Shown: positions 47,560 to 56,685 of the stretch, in pieces
How positions within the stretch are numbered: position 1 is the first letter of the stretch
Layout: every line of letters starts with the position of its first letter
Source of the DNA: Gottschalkia purinilytica
GTDB lineage: Bacteria; Bacillota; Clostridia; Tissierellales; Gottschalkiaceae
Length of the DNA stretch: 64,000 nucleotides
Assembly (NCBI RefSeq): GCF_001190785.1
Contig: NZ_LGSS01000012.1
Span: 1 to 64,000 of the forward strand
Direction of reading: 5' to 3'
Program-made: the position numbers and the translations under genes
Notes under the pieces: model-generated
What the model saw: only the letters and a program-made list of their open reading frames with translations
Told to the model about the DNA's origin: nothing
Databases searched by the model: none

Positions 47560-48357
47560 CTATTTCATATTTTTAGCTTTATTATATGCAGAAGTCATGG
47601 CTTCTATAATTGAACTCCTAAAGTTGTACTTTTCTAAAGTAGCAACGGCTTCTATAGTAGTTCCACCAGGAGAACAAACAGCATCTTTTAGCTCACCTGG
47701 ATGAGTATTAGTTTCTAATACCATCTTAGCAGATCCAAGAACAGATTGAGAAGCTAGCTTATAAGCAAGTTTTCTAGGAAGTCCCATAAGTACACCACCA
47801 TCTGCCATAGCTTCTATTAGCATATATATATAAGCTGGAGAACTTCCTGATATAGGTACTATAGCGTCCATTAGTTTTTCTTCTAAAATCTCTATTTCCC
47901 CAAAAGATAAAAATATATTTTTAATATCCTCAATCTCTTTATTTTCAAATTTATCATCTGAGAAACAAACAGCGCTCATACCTTCACCAACTAGAGCTGG
48001 AGTATTTGGCATAGATCTAACGACTCTGACATTACTTCCAAGTAGGAGTTTTACTGTGTTAATATCAAAGCCTGGAGCTATAGTTATAATAATATTTTCA
48101 GGAGTTAAGTACTCTTTTATCTCTTCCATAACTTCTTTATAAACTTGAGGCTTAACAGCTAATACTATATATTTTGAGTTTTTTATAAGCTCTATATTAT
48201 TATTTGAATATTTTACGTTTAGTTCCTTGCTAAGTGCACTTTTTCTTTCATCACTGATTTCAGTAAAAGTAAAGTTATCTTTAGAATCAGTTCTAAGTAG
48301 TCCTTTAAGAATAGCGTATCCCATATTACCAAGACCTATAAATCCTACCTTATACAT
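47560..48357 (-). CDS. proC: Pyrroline-5-carboxylate reductase
   Basis: A 265-residue enzyme that reduces 1-pyrroline-5-carboxylate to proline with NAD(P)H. The Rossmann motif VGFIGLGNMGYAILKGL is at the N-terminus; VRSMPNTPALVGEG and the C-terminal SGSSPAYIYMLIEAMADGGV, HPGELKDAVCSPGGTTIEAV form the substrate site and dimer region. Length is normal for ProC. The ATG is preceded by AAGGAGGATACCT. It is a single gene with a shared terminator on its 3' side; no proA/proB are near. Confidence 0.95.
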   Translation of the reverse strand: MYKVGFIGLGNMGYAILKGLLRTDSKDNFTFTEISDERKSALSKELNVKYSNNNIELIKNSKYIVLAVKPQVYKEVMEEIKEYLTPENIIITIAPGFDINTVKLLLGSNVRVVRSMPNTPALVGEGMSAVCFSDDKFENKEIEDIKNIFLSFGEIEILEEKLMDAIVPISGSSPAYIYMLIEAMADGGVLMGLPRKLAYKLASQSVLGSAKMVLETNTHPGELKDAVCSPGGTTIEAVATLEKYNFRSSIIEAMTSAYNKAKNMK

Positions 48358-48635
48358 AGGTATCCTCCTTATTAATTAAGTATTAAAACAACTAGTCCTA
48401 TAATAGATTATATCAAATTTTGAGAAGTATAAAGTTTATAAATTTTATTGAATAATAGGAGATAAAAATTCCACTTAAATAAAGCTTAATTTCATAGGTT
48501 TTAATTATATTCTTTTAGATAACAATAATATGTTGCATAATTACTATTATCTTATTTCATAAAGTGGTATAATGTTTTAGTTGATTAGAGGGCTGTTTAA
48601 AATTAAGGCTATTTTAATTTTAAAAGGAGGCATAA

Positions 48636-49766
48636 ATGTACGACATGTTGGGAGAAATAGTGAGAGCTTTTTTCTTTATTTTTGCTGCAGAAATGGGGGA
48701 CAAGACTCAAATATTATCTATGGCTTTTGCTACAAAGTTTAAAGTAAATAAGGTATTAATTGGGGTAGCAATAGGCTCTGCTTTAAATCATGGTATAGCA
48801 ATAGCATTAGGATCATACTTATCTAATTTAATACCAATGAACATAATTCAGATAGTAGCAGGTATAATGTTTATATTATTTGGACTATGGAGCTTGAAGA
48901 GTGAAAATGAAGATGAAGAAGAGAAAGATGATCAAAAGTTTGGTCCAATTTTGACAGTAGCATTAGCATTTTTTATAGGAGAGCTTGGAGATAAGACTCA
49001 ACTTACAGCAATGACATTGTCAACAGATTCTAACTATCCTTTGCTAATATTAGTAGGAACGGTATTAGGAATGCTAGTGACAAGTGGTATAGGAATATTT
49101 GTAGGAACTAAGATAGGAGATAAGATACCAGAAACTACTATAAAATTAGTTTCATCTGGTGTATTTCTATTCTTTGGAACATTAAAACTTTATCAAACAC
49201 TTCCAAAGGAATATTTAACATCTATGAATATAGGAATATTTCTCCTTTTACTTTCTTTGACAGTTTATATATTAGTCAAACCTATAATTAAAACTAGGAA
49301 AAGTAAAGAAAAAACTTATCTAAAAGAAGTAGCAGCAACTCTTTATACTCAAGCACAACAGTTGAAAAAGGCAATGGACAATTTATGCTTAGGAGAAGAT
49401 AGATGTGGTAAATGTGAAGGTAATAGTTGTATAGTAGGATTTACAAGACATGTTTTACAGGACGTGGTTGAGGATGAACATGCATTAATAAATTGGAGTA
49501 AATTACCTAAAGAAAATAAAAAAGAATTTGATATAGATAAGGTTATTGAAGCTTTAAGTATAACTATAAGCTATTTATTAAATCAAGAAAATAAGGATGA
49601 GAATAACATAGTTAATAGAACTAAAGAGGTTCTAGAGATTATAGCATTTGGACAAACTATAAAGTTCAAAGATGAAAAGAGCTATTTTGAAAAATTAAAA
49701 AGTATAGATACATTTCTAGGAAAGAGAGTAAATAGCAGAGTTGAAGAGATAAAACGAGGGTTATAA
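48636..49766 (+). CDS. GDT1/TMEM165-family cation transporter with extra Cys-rich cytoplasmic domain
   Basis: A 376-residue protein. Residues 1-215 form the two-repeat GDT1/MneA fold: AAEMGDKTQI (E19, D22) and IGELGDKTQL carry the E-x-G-D-K-T motifs that bind Ca2+/Mn2+ in proton-coupled export. From about 225 to 376 there is an additional soluble domain not part of the standard family (usual length about 190-220). It contains Cys251, Cys257, Cys260 and Cys265 in a CX5CX2CX4C arrangement, EDEHALINWSKL and a helical end. I do not recognise that domain; it might bind metal and regulate transport. The start follows AAAAGGAGGCATAA. Confidence 0.8.
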   Translation: MYDMLGEIVRAFFFIFAAEMGDKTQILSMAFATKFKVNKVLIGVAIGSALNHGIAIALGSYLSNLIPMNIIQIVAGIMFILFGLWSLKSENEDEEEKDDQKFGPILTVALAFFIGELGDKTQLTAMTLSTDSNYPLLILVGTVLGMLVTSGIGIFVGTKIGDKIPETTIKLVSSGVFLFFGTLKLYQTLPKEYLTSMNIGIFLLLLSLTVYILVKPIIKTRKSKEKTYLKEVAATLYTQAQQLKKAMDNLCLGEDRCGKCEGNSCIVGFTRHVLQDVVEDEHALINWSKLPKENKKEFDIDKVIEALSITISYLLNQENKDENNIVNRTKEVLEIIAFGQTIKFKDEKSYFEKLKSIDTFLGKRVNSRVEEIKRGL

Positions 49767-49922
49767 ATATAAAATCATTTAATTTCTCCATTGACTATAG
49801 ATAAAATCTATAATTAACTGAAATAATATAGATAAAATCAATAAAAAATGTTTAAGTAAATTTATCGTAGGGAATATATAAACTAAGGTTGATTTACAAG
49901 CAAAATTTAAGGAGGAATTTAA

Positions 49923-50444
49923 ATGAACAGATTAGTTGGAAGACCAGCACCAGATTTCTCTTTACCAACAGCATTAGGTAACGGAGAAGATTTTGGTCAA
50001 TCAAAATTAAATGATTATAAGGGAAAATGGTTAGTATTATTCTTCTATCCATTAGACTTTACTTTTATTTGACCTACAGAAATAACAGCCTTTAGTGAAA
50101 GGTATGAAGAATTTCAAAAACTAGGAGCAGAGATACTAGGAGTGAGTACAGATAGTGAACACTCACATAAAGCATGGATTAATGGAAGTTTAGGAAAGCT
50201 GAATTTTCCATTAGCATCAGATAAAACTAGAAAAGCTTCAGAAGATTATGGAGTACTTATTGAAGAGGAAGGAATTGCTATAAGAGGATTATTTATTATA
50301 GATCCGGAAGGAGTAATAAGATATTCAGTAACACATGATCTAAATGTTGGTAGAAATGTAGAAGAGTCAATACGTGTACTAAAAGCATTACAAACTGGTG
50401 GATTATGTCCAATTAACTGGAATGAAGGAGACGACCTTTTATAA
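49923..50444 (+). CDS. Selenocysteine-containing 2-Cys peroxiredoxin
   Basis: A 173-residue AhpC-like peroxiredoxin whose peroxidatic residue is encoded by TGA (50070-50072), codon 50, in FTFI-U-PTEITAF. The frame is open on both sides and is strongly similar to the next gene, where the same codon is TGT. A resolving Cys is at 162 (LCPINW). Selenocysteine at the peroxidatic position is known in clostridial peroxiredoxins and increases peroxide reactivity. A small hairpin with loop AGTG lies 16 bases after the TGA (50089-50102), where bacterial SECIS elements occur. The start ATG follows TTAAGGAGG. Annotating only the tail from ATG 50142 would split the gene. Confidence 0.92.
50089..50102 (+). 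promoter_or_regulatory. SECIS-like hairpin for the peroxiredoxin UGA codon
   Basis: CCTTT-AGTG-AAAGG forms a 5-bp stem with a G-containing loop beginning 16 bases after the UGA. The corresponding bases of the Cys copy (CTTTTAGTGACAGA) cannot make this stem, consistent with loss of the element after Sec-to-Cys change, or gain in the Sec copy. Confidence 0.6.
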
Positions 50445-50458
50445 GGTATAATATATAG

Positions 50459-50500
50459 AAAGAGACTAAATTATATAATTTAGTCTCTTTTTTATTTTTA
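50459..50500 (+). terminator. Terminator after the selenoprotein gene
   Basis: AAAGAGACTAAATTA pairs with TAATTTAGTCTCTTT and a long T-run follows. Confidence 0.9.
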
Positions 50501-50737
50501 ATAATTGAATTAAATAAAATATTTATATTAGAATAATATATAAAAAATATATACATACTAAATAACATGTGCATTTACTATGGTTTAAGTACATATAATA
50601 GAAAATATCTATATGAACAAACAAATTTATAGATATAATTAATGAAAGAAAAGTAATAATTGAGATTAAAAATCATTATTAGGGGAACATATATAAAGTA
50701 AGCATAATGAATGAATATTAAAGGAGGATTTTATATT

Positions 50738-51259
50738 ATGGAAAGATTAGTTGGAAGACCAGCACCAGATTTTAATTTAACAACAGCATTAGGTAGCGGA
50801 GAAGACTTTGGTAAGGCAACACTAAGTGACTACAGAGGAAAATGGCTTGTATTATTCTTTTATCCATTAGACTTTACATTTGTATGTCCTACAGAAATTA
50901 CAGCTTTTAGTGACAGATATTCAGATTTCCAAAAAGCAGGAGCAGAAGTATTAGGAGTAAGTATAGACAGTGAACACTCACATAAAGCATGGATTAATGG
51001 AGATTTAGGAAAATTAAGCTTTCCATTAGGTTCAGACATAACTAAAAATGTAGCAAGACAGTACGGAGTACTTATAGAAGAAGAAGGAATCGCATTAAGA
51101 GGATTATTCATTATAGATCCAGAAGGTCAAGTAAGATATTCAGTGGTACATGACTTAAATGTTGGTAGAAATGTAGATGAAACACTACGTGTATTAAAAG
51201 CATTACAAACTGGTGGATTATGTCCAATTAACTGGAATGAAGGAGAAGATCTTTTATAG
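50738..51259 (+). CDS. 2-Cys peroxiredoxin, cysteine paralogue
   Basis: A 173-residue paralogue of the upstream gene, same length, with the peroxidatic Cys50 in FTFVCPTEI and the resolving Cys162 in TGGLCPINW. It reduces peroxides using an external thiol donor. ATG 50738 follows AAGGAGGATTTTATATT; a start 27 bases earlier would place the ribosome binding site inside the gene. The two genes have separate terminators and separate 5' regions, so they can be expressed differently; presumably the Cys form serves when selenium is short, though nothing here shows how. Confidence 0.93.
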   Translation: MERLVGRPAPDFNLTTALGSGEDFGKATLSDYRGKWLVLFFYPLDFTFVCPTEITAFSDRYSDFQKAGAEVLGVSIDSEHSHKAWINGDLGKLSFPLGSDITKNVARQYGVLIEEEGIALRGLFIIDPEGQVRYSVVHDLNVGRNVDETLRVLKALQTGGLCPINWNEGEDLL

Positions 51260-51280
51260 TAAAATATTAAAAGTGTCTTC

Positions 51281-51322
51281 AAAGGAGTCGGGTGATTAAG
51301 ATGCTCGACTCTTTTATTTTTA
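51281..51322 (+). terminator. Terminator after the Cys peroxiredoxin
   Basis: GGAGTCG and CGACTC pair with a U-rich tail TTTTATTTTT. Confidence 0.75.
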
Positions 51323-51432
51323 TAGTATTAAAAAAACTTTTAAAGCTATAAGAATATAATAAGATAAATAATCTAAGAATATATTTAAATGTATATTGTA
51401 GTGTCTAAAGTTAATAAATAAAGGTGAATAAA

Positions 51433-52047
51433 GTGAATATAAATGATATAGTTAAGAAATTTGAAAATAGGAAAAGAGAGAGCATTGAGAATAAAAAAAG
51501 TTATTCTGTATTATTACCATTGATAGATATAGAAGGAGATTGGCATGTATTATTTGAAGTAAGATCGAAAAGCTTAAAGACTCAGCCTAATGAAATATCT
51601 TTACCAGGAGGAAAAGTAGAAAAACATGAAACTTTTAAAGAGGCAGCAATTAGAGAAACTCATGAGGAACTTAATATTGATATAGATAAAATAAAAGTAA
51701 TTGGAAAACTTGACTATATAGTATTCCCTTATGATATGACTATTTATGGATATGTAGGAATACTAGAAAATATTGAATTTAATAAAATAAACTATAATAG
51801 ATTAGAAACAGATCATATATTTACAGTACCACTAAGTTTTTTTATAGAAAATCCACCACTTAAGTATAATGTAGAATATAAAATGAAGTTACAAGATGAT
51901 TTTCCATATTACTTAATACAAGATGGGAAAAGATATAAATGGAGAAAACGTAAAGAATCAATTTATTTTTATGAGTATAACGATTATGTAATATGGGGAA
52001 TAACTGCTACATTTATTAAGAATTTTATAGATGTTATATCAATCTAA
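51433..52047 (+). CDS. Nudix hydrolase, CoA pyrophosphatase type
   Basis: A 204-residue Nudix protein. The box GGKVEKHETFKEAAIRETHE then ELNID fits GX5EX7REUXEEXGU except that its final Gly is Asn, and the upstream VLFEVRSKSLKTQPNEISLP is the UPF0035 motif (LxxxRxxxLxxxxGE.SxPGG) found in CoA-diphosphatases such as NudL/YeaB. These cleave CoA and its oxidised forms to 3',5'-ADP and phosphopantetheine. GTG 51433 lies five bases after AAAGGTGA; the GTG at 51424 lies within that site. It is a single gene ending at a bidirectional terminator. Confidence 0.85.
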   Translation: MNINDIVKKFENRKRESIENKKSYSVLLPLIDIEGDWHVLFEVRSKSLKTQPNEISLPGGKVEKHETFKEAAIRETHEELNIDIDKIKVIGKLDYIVFPYDMTIYGYVGILENIEFNKINYNRLETDHIFTVPLSFFIENPPLKYNVEYKMKLQDDFPYYLIQDGKRYKWRKRKESIYFYEYNDYVIWGITATFIKNFIDVISI

Positions 52048-52154
52048 TTTATTTAAATAAGCATATTTTAAATGTAATTATGATACATAAGTTATTTATG
52101 AGTGCCCCTATGTTTAAGCTATAAATTAATTAATATGAGCTTAAGAGTTAATAA

Positions 52155-52194
52155 AAATAAAGAAGTTATTTTTAAAAATAACTTCTTTATTTTT
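52155..52194. terminator. Bidirectional terminator
   Basis: AAATAAAGAAGTTATTTTTA pairs with AAAATAACTTCTTTATTT and lies between two convergent genes. Confidence 0.85.
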
Positions 52195-52211
52195 AATTTA
52201 TTAAATTGTAT

Positions 52212-53573
52212 CTATAAGAATTGATTTTGATTTTTCATTCTATCAAGATTTTTAAGGTCTAGTATTAAAAAAGTACCTGTTAAAAGTGAAGCTAGGAAGT
52301 CAGCAGTTGGACCTGCAGCCCATATACCATTTAGACCAAAGATATTTGGTAGTATTAAGATAGCTGGTATAAGTACTATAACTTGTCTTGACATACTCAA
52401 GAAAAGGGCTTGTTTTGGTTTTCCAGTTGCTTGGAAATAGTTTGAAGCAACTATTTGGAATCCTATTACAGGGTACATTAGAAAGAATAATCGCATTCCA
52501 TTAGAAGCTAATTTTGTTAATTCTTTATTTCCTTTACTAAATAAACTTACTAGTTGTTCAGGGAATAACATGCTTACTGCAAATCCAATTAAAACTATTA
52601 TTGTAGCACCAGTAATTGATAGTTTTAAGGTTTTCTTAACTCTATCATATTTTCTAGCACCATAGTTATATCCAACTATAGGCTGAGATCCTTGGTTAAT
52701 ACCAAATATAGGCATTAAAATCATAGTAGAAATACTGTTTATGATCCCATATGCTGAAATTGCTAAATCTCCGCCATGTCTTATTAATGCTCTATTAAAT
52801 AATAATATAATCAAACTATTTGCTAATTGTATAGCAAATTGTGCTGAACCCAAAGCTAATATGTTGCTAACAAGTTTTGATTTTAGTTTCAAATAAGGTT
52901 TTCTAACTTTAAGTAAGCTATTTCCAGAGAAGAAATAGTATAATACCCAAATTGCAGAAGCTAATTGTGCTAATATAGTTGCTAATGCAGCTCCTTTTAT
53001 ACCTAGTCCGACTACAGAAATAAGTATAGGGTCTAGTATGGTATTAATAATAGCACCTACTAACATAGTACCCATTGCTACTTTAGGATTTCCTTCAGAT
53101 CTTATAAAGTTATTCATACCAAATCCAATAGTTTGAAATACAGCACCTATTAGTATTATACTTAAATATTGTTCTGCATAAGGTAAAACATTTTTACTAG
53201 CTCCAAATAGTACTAAAATATCATCTAAGAAAAATAAACCTACTGCAGTTAATACTAATGGAAATATAATCATTAATGTAAAAGCATTACCTAATATTGA
53301 TTCAGCTTCATCTTGTTTACCTTCTCCTAATTTAATGGATATAAGAGAAGTAGCACCAAATCCTATAAGCATTGCAAAAGCCATTATTATAAGCATTATT
53401 GGATAAGCAATTACAACACCAGCTAAACCCATATCACCTATAAATCTTCCAATAAATATTCTGTCTACTATGTTATAGACTGCGTTTACTACCATACCTA
53501 CTATTGCTGGTATAGAGAAGTTTATCAATAGCTTACCAATACTTTCTTCACCTAATTGTTTAGATCTATCCAT
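52212..53573 (-). CDS. MATE-family multidrug efflux pump
   Basis: A 453-residue antiporter with twelve predicted helices and MATE signatures in both halves: NFSIPAIVGMVVNAVYNIVD and RIFIGRFIGDMGLAGV, later GINQGSQPIVGYNYGARKYD. It exports cationic compounds in exchange for Na+ or H+. The ATG follows AAGGAGGTTAAAT. It is the second gene of an operon with a MarR regulator 17 bases upstream, so its level probably answers to a ligand of that regulator. The substrates are unknown. Confidence 0.9.
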   Translation of the reverse strand: MDRSKQLGEESIGKLLINFSIPAIVGMVVNAVYNIVDRIFIGRFIGDMGLAGVVIAYPIMLIIMAFAMLIGFGATSLISIKLGEGKQDEAESILGNAFTLMIIFPLVLTAVGLFFLDDILVLFGASKNVLPYAEQYLSIILIGAVFQTIGFGMNNFIRSEGNPKVAMGTMLVGAIINTILDPILISVVGLGIKGAALATILAQLASAIWVLYYFFSGNSLLKVRKPYLKLKSKLVSNILALGSAQFAIQLANSLIILLFNRALIRHGGDLAISAYGIINSISTMILMPIFGINQGSQPIVGYNYGARKYDRVKKTLKLSITGATIIVLIGFAVSMLFPEQLVSLFSKGNKELTKLASNGMRLFFLMYPVIGFQIVASNYFQATGKPKQALFLSMSRQVIVLIPAILILPNIFGLNGIWAAGPTADFLASLLTGTFLILDLKNLDRMKNQNQFL

Positions 53574-53590
53574 ATTTAACCTCCTTCTTT

Positions 53591-54037
53591 TTATACTTTC
53601 TTTACTATTTTTATTATTTCTAATAAATTATGATTAAGATTTTCTAGTTGGTTGTCCGAAAAGGAATCAAAAAGAGTATTTATATTTTCCTTAAAATCTT
53701 TAAATTTTAACTCTACAAGTTCTTCACCTTTAGAAGTTAATTTGATAAGAGTTTTTCTCCTATCGTTAGGATGAAACTCTCTTTTGACTAGATTCATCTT
53801 CACTAAAGAATCTATAAGAGTAGTTAAACTGCCTTTTCTTAAATCTAAATATTTTCCGAGTAATGTAGGAGTTATTTCTTTCCACCTTCCGATTATTATT
53901 AATGCTTTACTTTGATTCTTATTGCATTTTAAGTTTTGTTGTATACCTGAATGAAATAATGGATTTATTTTATATTGCAAAATTGGCAAAAGCTCTAAGA
54001 AAAGATCAGAAGTCTGTTCGAGCTTTTCTTCTTTCAT
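53591..54037 (-). CDS. MarR-family regulator of the MATE pump
   Basis: A 148-residue winged-helix repressor. The HTH region (WKEITPTLLGKYLDLRKGSL, then TTLIDSLVKMNLVKREF) and the wing (HPNDRRKTLIKLTSKGEELV) are typical, with N- and C-terminal dimerisation helices. It is first in the operon with the MATE gene. Two copies of a 12-bp palindromic element lie 24-69 bases upstream of its start, so it very likely represses its own operon. The ATG follows GGTGGTGA. The ligand is unknown. Confidence 0.88.
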   Translation of the reverse strand: MKEEKLEQTSDLFLELLPILQYKINPLFHSGIQQNLKCNKNQSKALIIIGRWKEITPTLLGKYLDLRKGSLTTLIDSLVKMNLVKREFHPNDRRKTLIKLTSKGEELVELKFKDFKENINTLFDSFSDNQLENLNHNLLEIIKIVKKV

Positions 54038-54061
54038 TATTAATCACCACCGGACTCATTA

Positions 54062-54106
54062 GATAAATAGTTAGAATTCTGACTATTAGAATTCTAACTA
54101 TTTATC
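54062..54106 (-). promoter_or_regulatory. Paired MarR operators in a perfect 19-bp inverted repeat
   Basis: GATAAATAGTTAGAATTCT (54062-54080) is exactly inverted at 54088-54106 with a 7-base spacer. Each arm itself centres on the palindrome AGAATTCT, with the right one reading TTAGAATTCTAA in full, so two dimers could bind cooperatively upstream of the marR-MATE operon. Confidence 0.7.
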
Positions 54107-54157
54107 TATAAAAAGTCAATACTAGAATTAATTAAAATATTATATTAGAACAAGAAA

Positions 54158-54196
54158 AGAAGCACTAAAAATCAATTAGTACTTCTCTTTTTTTAT
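54158..54196 (-). terminator. Probable terminator downstream of tyrS
   Basis: GAAGTACTA and TAGTGCTTC pair with one mismatch, and on the minus strand a T-rich TTTCTTGTTCT follows. It could also end a plus-strand transcript (tail CTCTTTTTTT), but no plus-strand gene precedes it. It lies about 175 bases after the tyrS stop. Confidence 0.45.
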
Positions 54197-54371
54197 TTAT
54201 TGAATAATTTATCAATCTTGAAAAATACAAATATAACTTATAGTTAATGTAAAGATAATAAAAATTTATATTTAAAATCTTTTATTAATACTATTATTTA
54301 TGTTTGTATTATTTTTAATTTAATTTGAAAAAAATATTCAATATATATATTTATACCCTTATAATATAAGA

Positions 54372-55598
54372 TTAAACTATTTTAACTTGATGATATACTT
54401 TTTTACCTTTTCTAATCATTAGTTTATTATCGTTAAAGTTTTCAATAGTAATTATCATTGAAGGATCATTAATCATTTCGTTTTCAATGTATACTCCACC
54501 TTGCTGTACAAGTCTTCTAGCTTCTCCATTTGATTTGGTAAGTCCTAACTCAGTTAAAAGAGCTAATAATCCAATTCCTTCTTGGAATTTAGACTGATCA
54601 AATTCAGTTGAAGGTATAGAACCATCTTCAGCATTACCTCCAAATAATGATTTAGCAGCGTTTTGAGCTTTAATAGCTTCTTCCTCACCATGGATTAGCT
54701 TAGTAACTTCATAAGCTAGAACTTCTTTAGCTTTGTTTATTTCAGAGCCTTCAAGTGCTCCTAACTTTTTGATTTCATCCATTGGAATGAATGTTAATAG
54801 TCTTAAGCATTTCTCAACATCTGAGTCATCTACATTTCTCCAGTATTGATAGAATTCGTAAGGTGAAGTTTTTTCAGGGTCTAGCCATAATGCCCCTTTT
54901 GCAGTTTTACCCATTTTATTACCTTCACTATTTGTAAGAAGCGTACAAGTCATGGCGTATGCTTGTTTGCTAGATTTTCTTCTTACTAACTCCATTCCTG
55001 CAATCATGTTTGACCATTGATCGTCCCCACCTAATTGCATTGTACAGCCGTATTTTTCATTTAATACATAGAAGTCATAACCTTGCATTAACATATAGTT
55101 AAATTCTAAAAAAGACAATCCTTTTTCTAATCTCTGTTTAAAACATTCTGCCGTTAGCATTCTATTTACTGAAAAGTGAGATCCAACTTCTCTTAAGAAG
55201 TCAATATAGTTTAGATCTAATAACCAGTCTGCATTATTTGCTAATATTGCCTTGCCATCACTAAAATCAATTAATTTTTCTAATTGTTTTTTTATACAGT
55301 TTGCATTATGTTCTATTTTCTCTTTTGTAAGCATTTGTCTTATATCTGTTCTACCTGATGGATCTCCAACCATTGCTGTACCTCCACCAACTAAAGCTAT
55401 TGGTCTATGACCTGCTTTTTGCATATGAGCCATAAACATCATAGCTATAAAATGACCTATGTGTAAGCTGTCTGCAGTAGGATCAAAACCTATATAAAAT
55501 GTTACTTTTTCTTTTTCTAATAATTCTCTTATTTCTTCTTCATGGGTAGTTTGCTTTATATAGCCTCTTTCTTTAAGAATGTCAAATACATTACTCAT
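54372..55598 (-). CDS. tyrS: Tyrosyl-tRNA synthetase
   Basis: A 408-residue class I synthetase charging tRNA-Tyr. HIGH is at 46-49 (DSLHIGHF), the tyrosine/ATP site continues in [14 protein letters not shown] and QGYDFYVL, the KMSKS equivalent is [12 protein letters not shown], and an S4 RNA-binding domain occupies the C-terminus ([20 protein letters not shown]). The start is ATG 55598 ([13 protein letters not shown]) behind AATAGGAGG; a longer reading into 55682 runs through the T-box leader and is not coding. Regulation is by the T-box riboswitch directly upstream. Confidence 0.96.
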   Translation of the reverse strand: MSNVFDILKERGYIKQTTHEEEIRELLEKEKVTFYIGFDPTADSLHIGHFIAMMFMAHMQKAGHRPIALVGGGTAMVGDPSGRTDIRQMLTKEKIEHNANCIKKQLEKLIDFSDGKAILANNADWLLDLNYIDFLREVGSHFSVNRMLTAECFKQRLEKGLSFLEFNYMLMQGYDFYVLNEKYGCTMQLGGDDQWSNMIAGMELVRRKSSKQAYAMTCTLLTNSEGNKMGKTAKGALWLDPEKTSPYEFYQYWRNVDDSDVEKCLRLLTFIPMDEIKKLGALEGSEINKAKEVLAYEVTKLIHGEEEAIKAQNAAKSLFGGNAEDGSIPSTEFDQSKFQEGIGLLALLTELGLTKSNGEARRLVQQGGVYIENEMINDPSMIITIENFNDNKLMIRKGKKVYHQVKIV

Positions 55599-55921
55599 TT
55601 GTCTATTCCTCCTATTGTTTTTATAAAAAATAAAGGGCCTTTTCATCCTTATAGTAAAGGACGAGAAGACCCGTGGTACCACCTTAATTTACATCTTTGA
55701 GATGCCTTTAAGTCATTATAACGTATGACGAACGTAGTATTTTCATACAAAAGCTCCAGAAGCGTAATTCGTAGCTTTATGTTCTATAGACTTTTCACCA
55801 ACCAGTCTACTCTCTACATTGTAACCATAAAGTTACTACTAAATCCTTCATAGCATATTTAAATATAATATTTCACTTAATGCTTATTTATATACTTACT
55901 ATAATAAGATTAATTTGTCAA
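55599..55921 (-). promoter_or_regulatory. Tyrosine T-box riboswitch leader and promoter of tyrS
   Basis: The minus strand carries the conserved T-box AAGGTGGTACCACGGG (55685-55670), which pairs with the tRNA acceptor end when uncharged. It is followed by a terminator stem GGGTCTTCTCGTCC/GGATGAAAAGGCCC (55672-55635) and a T-run. Upstream lie the stem I elements; CTTTATG/CATAAAG can form its lower helix. A TTGACA at 55921-55916 is a probable -35, with TTATAGTAAG downstream for a -10. I could not fix which UAC or UAU is the specifier codon; tyrosine is inferred from the downstream gene. Confidence 0.85.
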
Positions 55922-55950
55922 GGTAAAATGAAATTTTTATAGGTAAAAAA

Positions 55951-55982
55951 ATAAAAGAACCTAGTTTATTTTTACTAGGTTC
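55951..55982 (-). terminator. Terminator of the superoxide reductase gene
   Basis: On the minus strand GAACCTAGTA pairs with its complement across a short loop and is followed by TTTTATTTTTTT. Confidence 0.85.
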
Positions 55983-55992
55983 GATATATTAA

Positions 55993-56364
55993 CTATTCTA
56001 CAGATAGATCTTTAGAATTTTCCCATAAACCATGGATGTTACAATAACTTAAAGCATAAATTTTACCTGATTTGTTAGCTATAAACTTTGATACTATAAC
56101 TGGTTCAGTGAAAACATCACTTTCACCATGTGCATTAAAGCTATAACTTCCAATTTCAATAGGAAACTTGAAGTCATCTGGCTTAAAGAATACTTTAACC
56201 CATGCTATATGATGTTCATGTGTATTTGGATGTTTAATTTCTTCTCCAATTGATACTTTTACTTCAATTTCTTCTCCAGCCGATGCCTTTTCAGGTGCTA
56301 AGATAGCTGGTACGTGTTTTTCACCTTTCCAATCTCCACTTTGTAAAAATTGCCCTATACTCAT
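55993..56364 (-). CDS. Superoxide reductase (class II, neelaredoxin type)
   Basis: A 123-residue protein with only the catalytic desulfoferrodoxin domain; the N-terminal rubredoxin-like centre of class I enzymes is absent. Iron ligands are visible in GEKHVPAI (His17), HPNTHEHHIAWV, and CNIHG near the C-terminus (one Cys and His). It reduces superoxide to hydrogen peroxide without releasing oxygen, using rubredoxin as donor, and the peroxide could be handled by the nearby peroxiredoxins. Single gene with own terminator; start behind AAGGAGGTTTTTTAAT. Confidence 0.93.
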   Translation of the reverse strand: MSIGQFLQSGDWKGEKHVPAILAPEKASAGEEIEVKVSIGEEIKHPNTHEHHIAWVKVFFKPDDFKFPIEIGSYSFNAHGESDVFTEPVIVSKFIANKSGKIYALSYCNIHGLWENSKDLSVE

Positions 56365-56624
56365 ATTAAAAAACCTCCTTGTGTACTTTCATATTCATTT
56401 TAATGTTATTTAACTTGTTACATTATTTATACACTTATTTCTATTTTTAAAACATAAATTATTATATTTAATACTTAAATTAAGTCTGATTAAGAGTATG
56501 CCTATATTAAGTATAGATAATTTGAAGTTATTTTATTCTCAAAAATTAATAAAGTTATCTAATGATTTAATAATATATAATTATTGAAGAATAAATTGAA
56601 AAATTATTATATTTAATTAAAAAA

Positions 56625-56664
56625 AGATGGTATCAGAGAGATAATACTCTGATACCATCTTTTA
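56625..56664 (-). terminator. Terminator of hcp
   Basis: On the minus strand AGATGGTATCAGAG pairs with its complement and a T-run follows. Confidence 0.9.
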
Positions 56665-56685
56665 AAAATATTTGAATATTTTTTA

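Noticed and set aside
55599-55682. N-terminal extension of tyrS into the leader
   Set aside because: The frame is open only by chance; it runs through the T-box and terminator, and the ribosome binding site points to ATG 55598.
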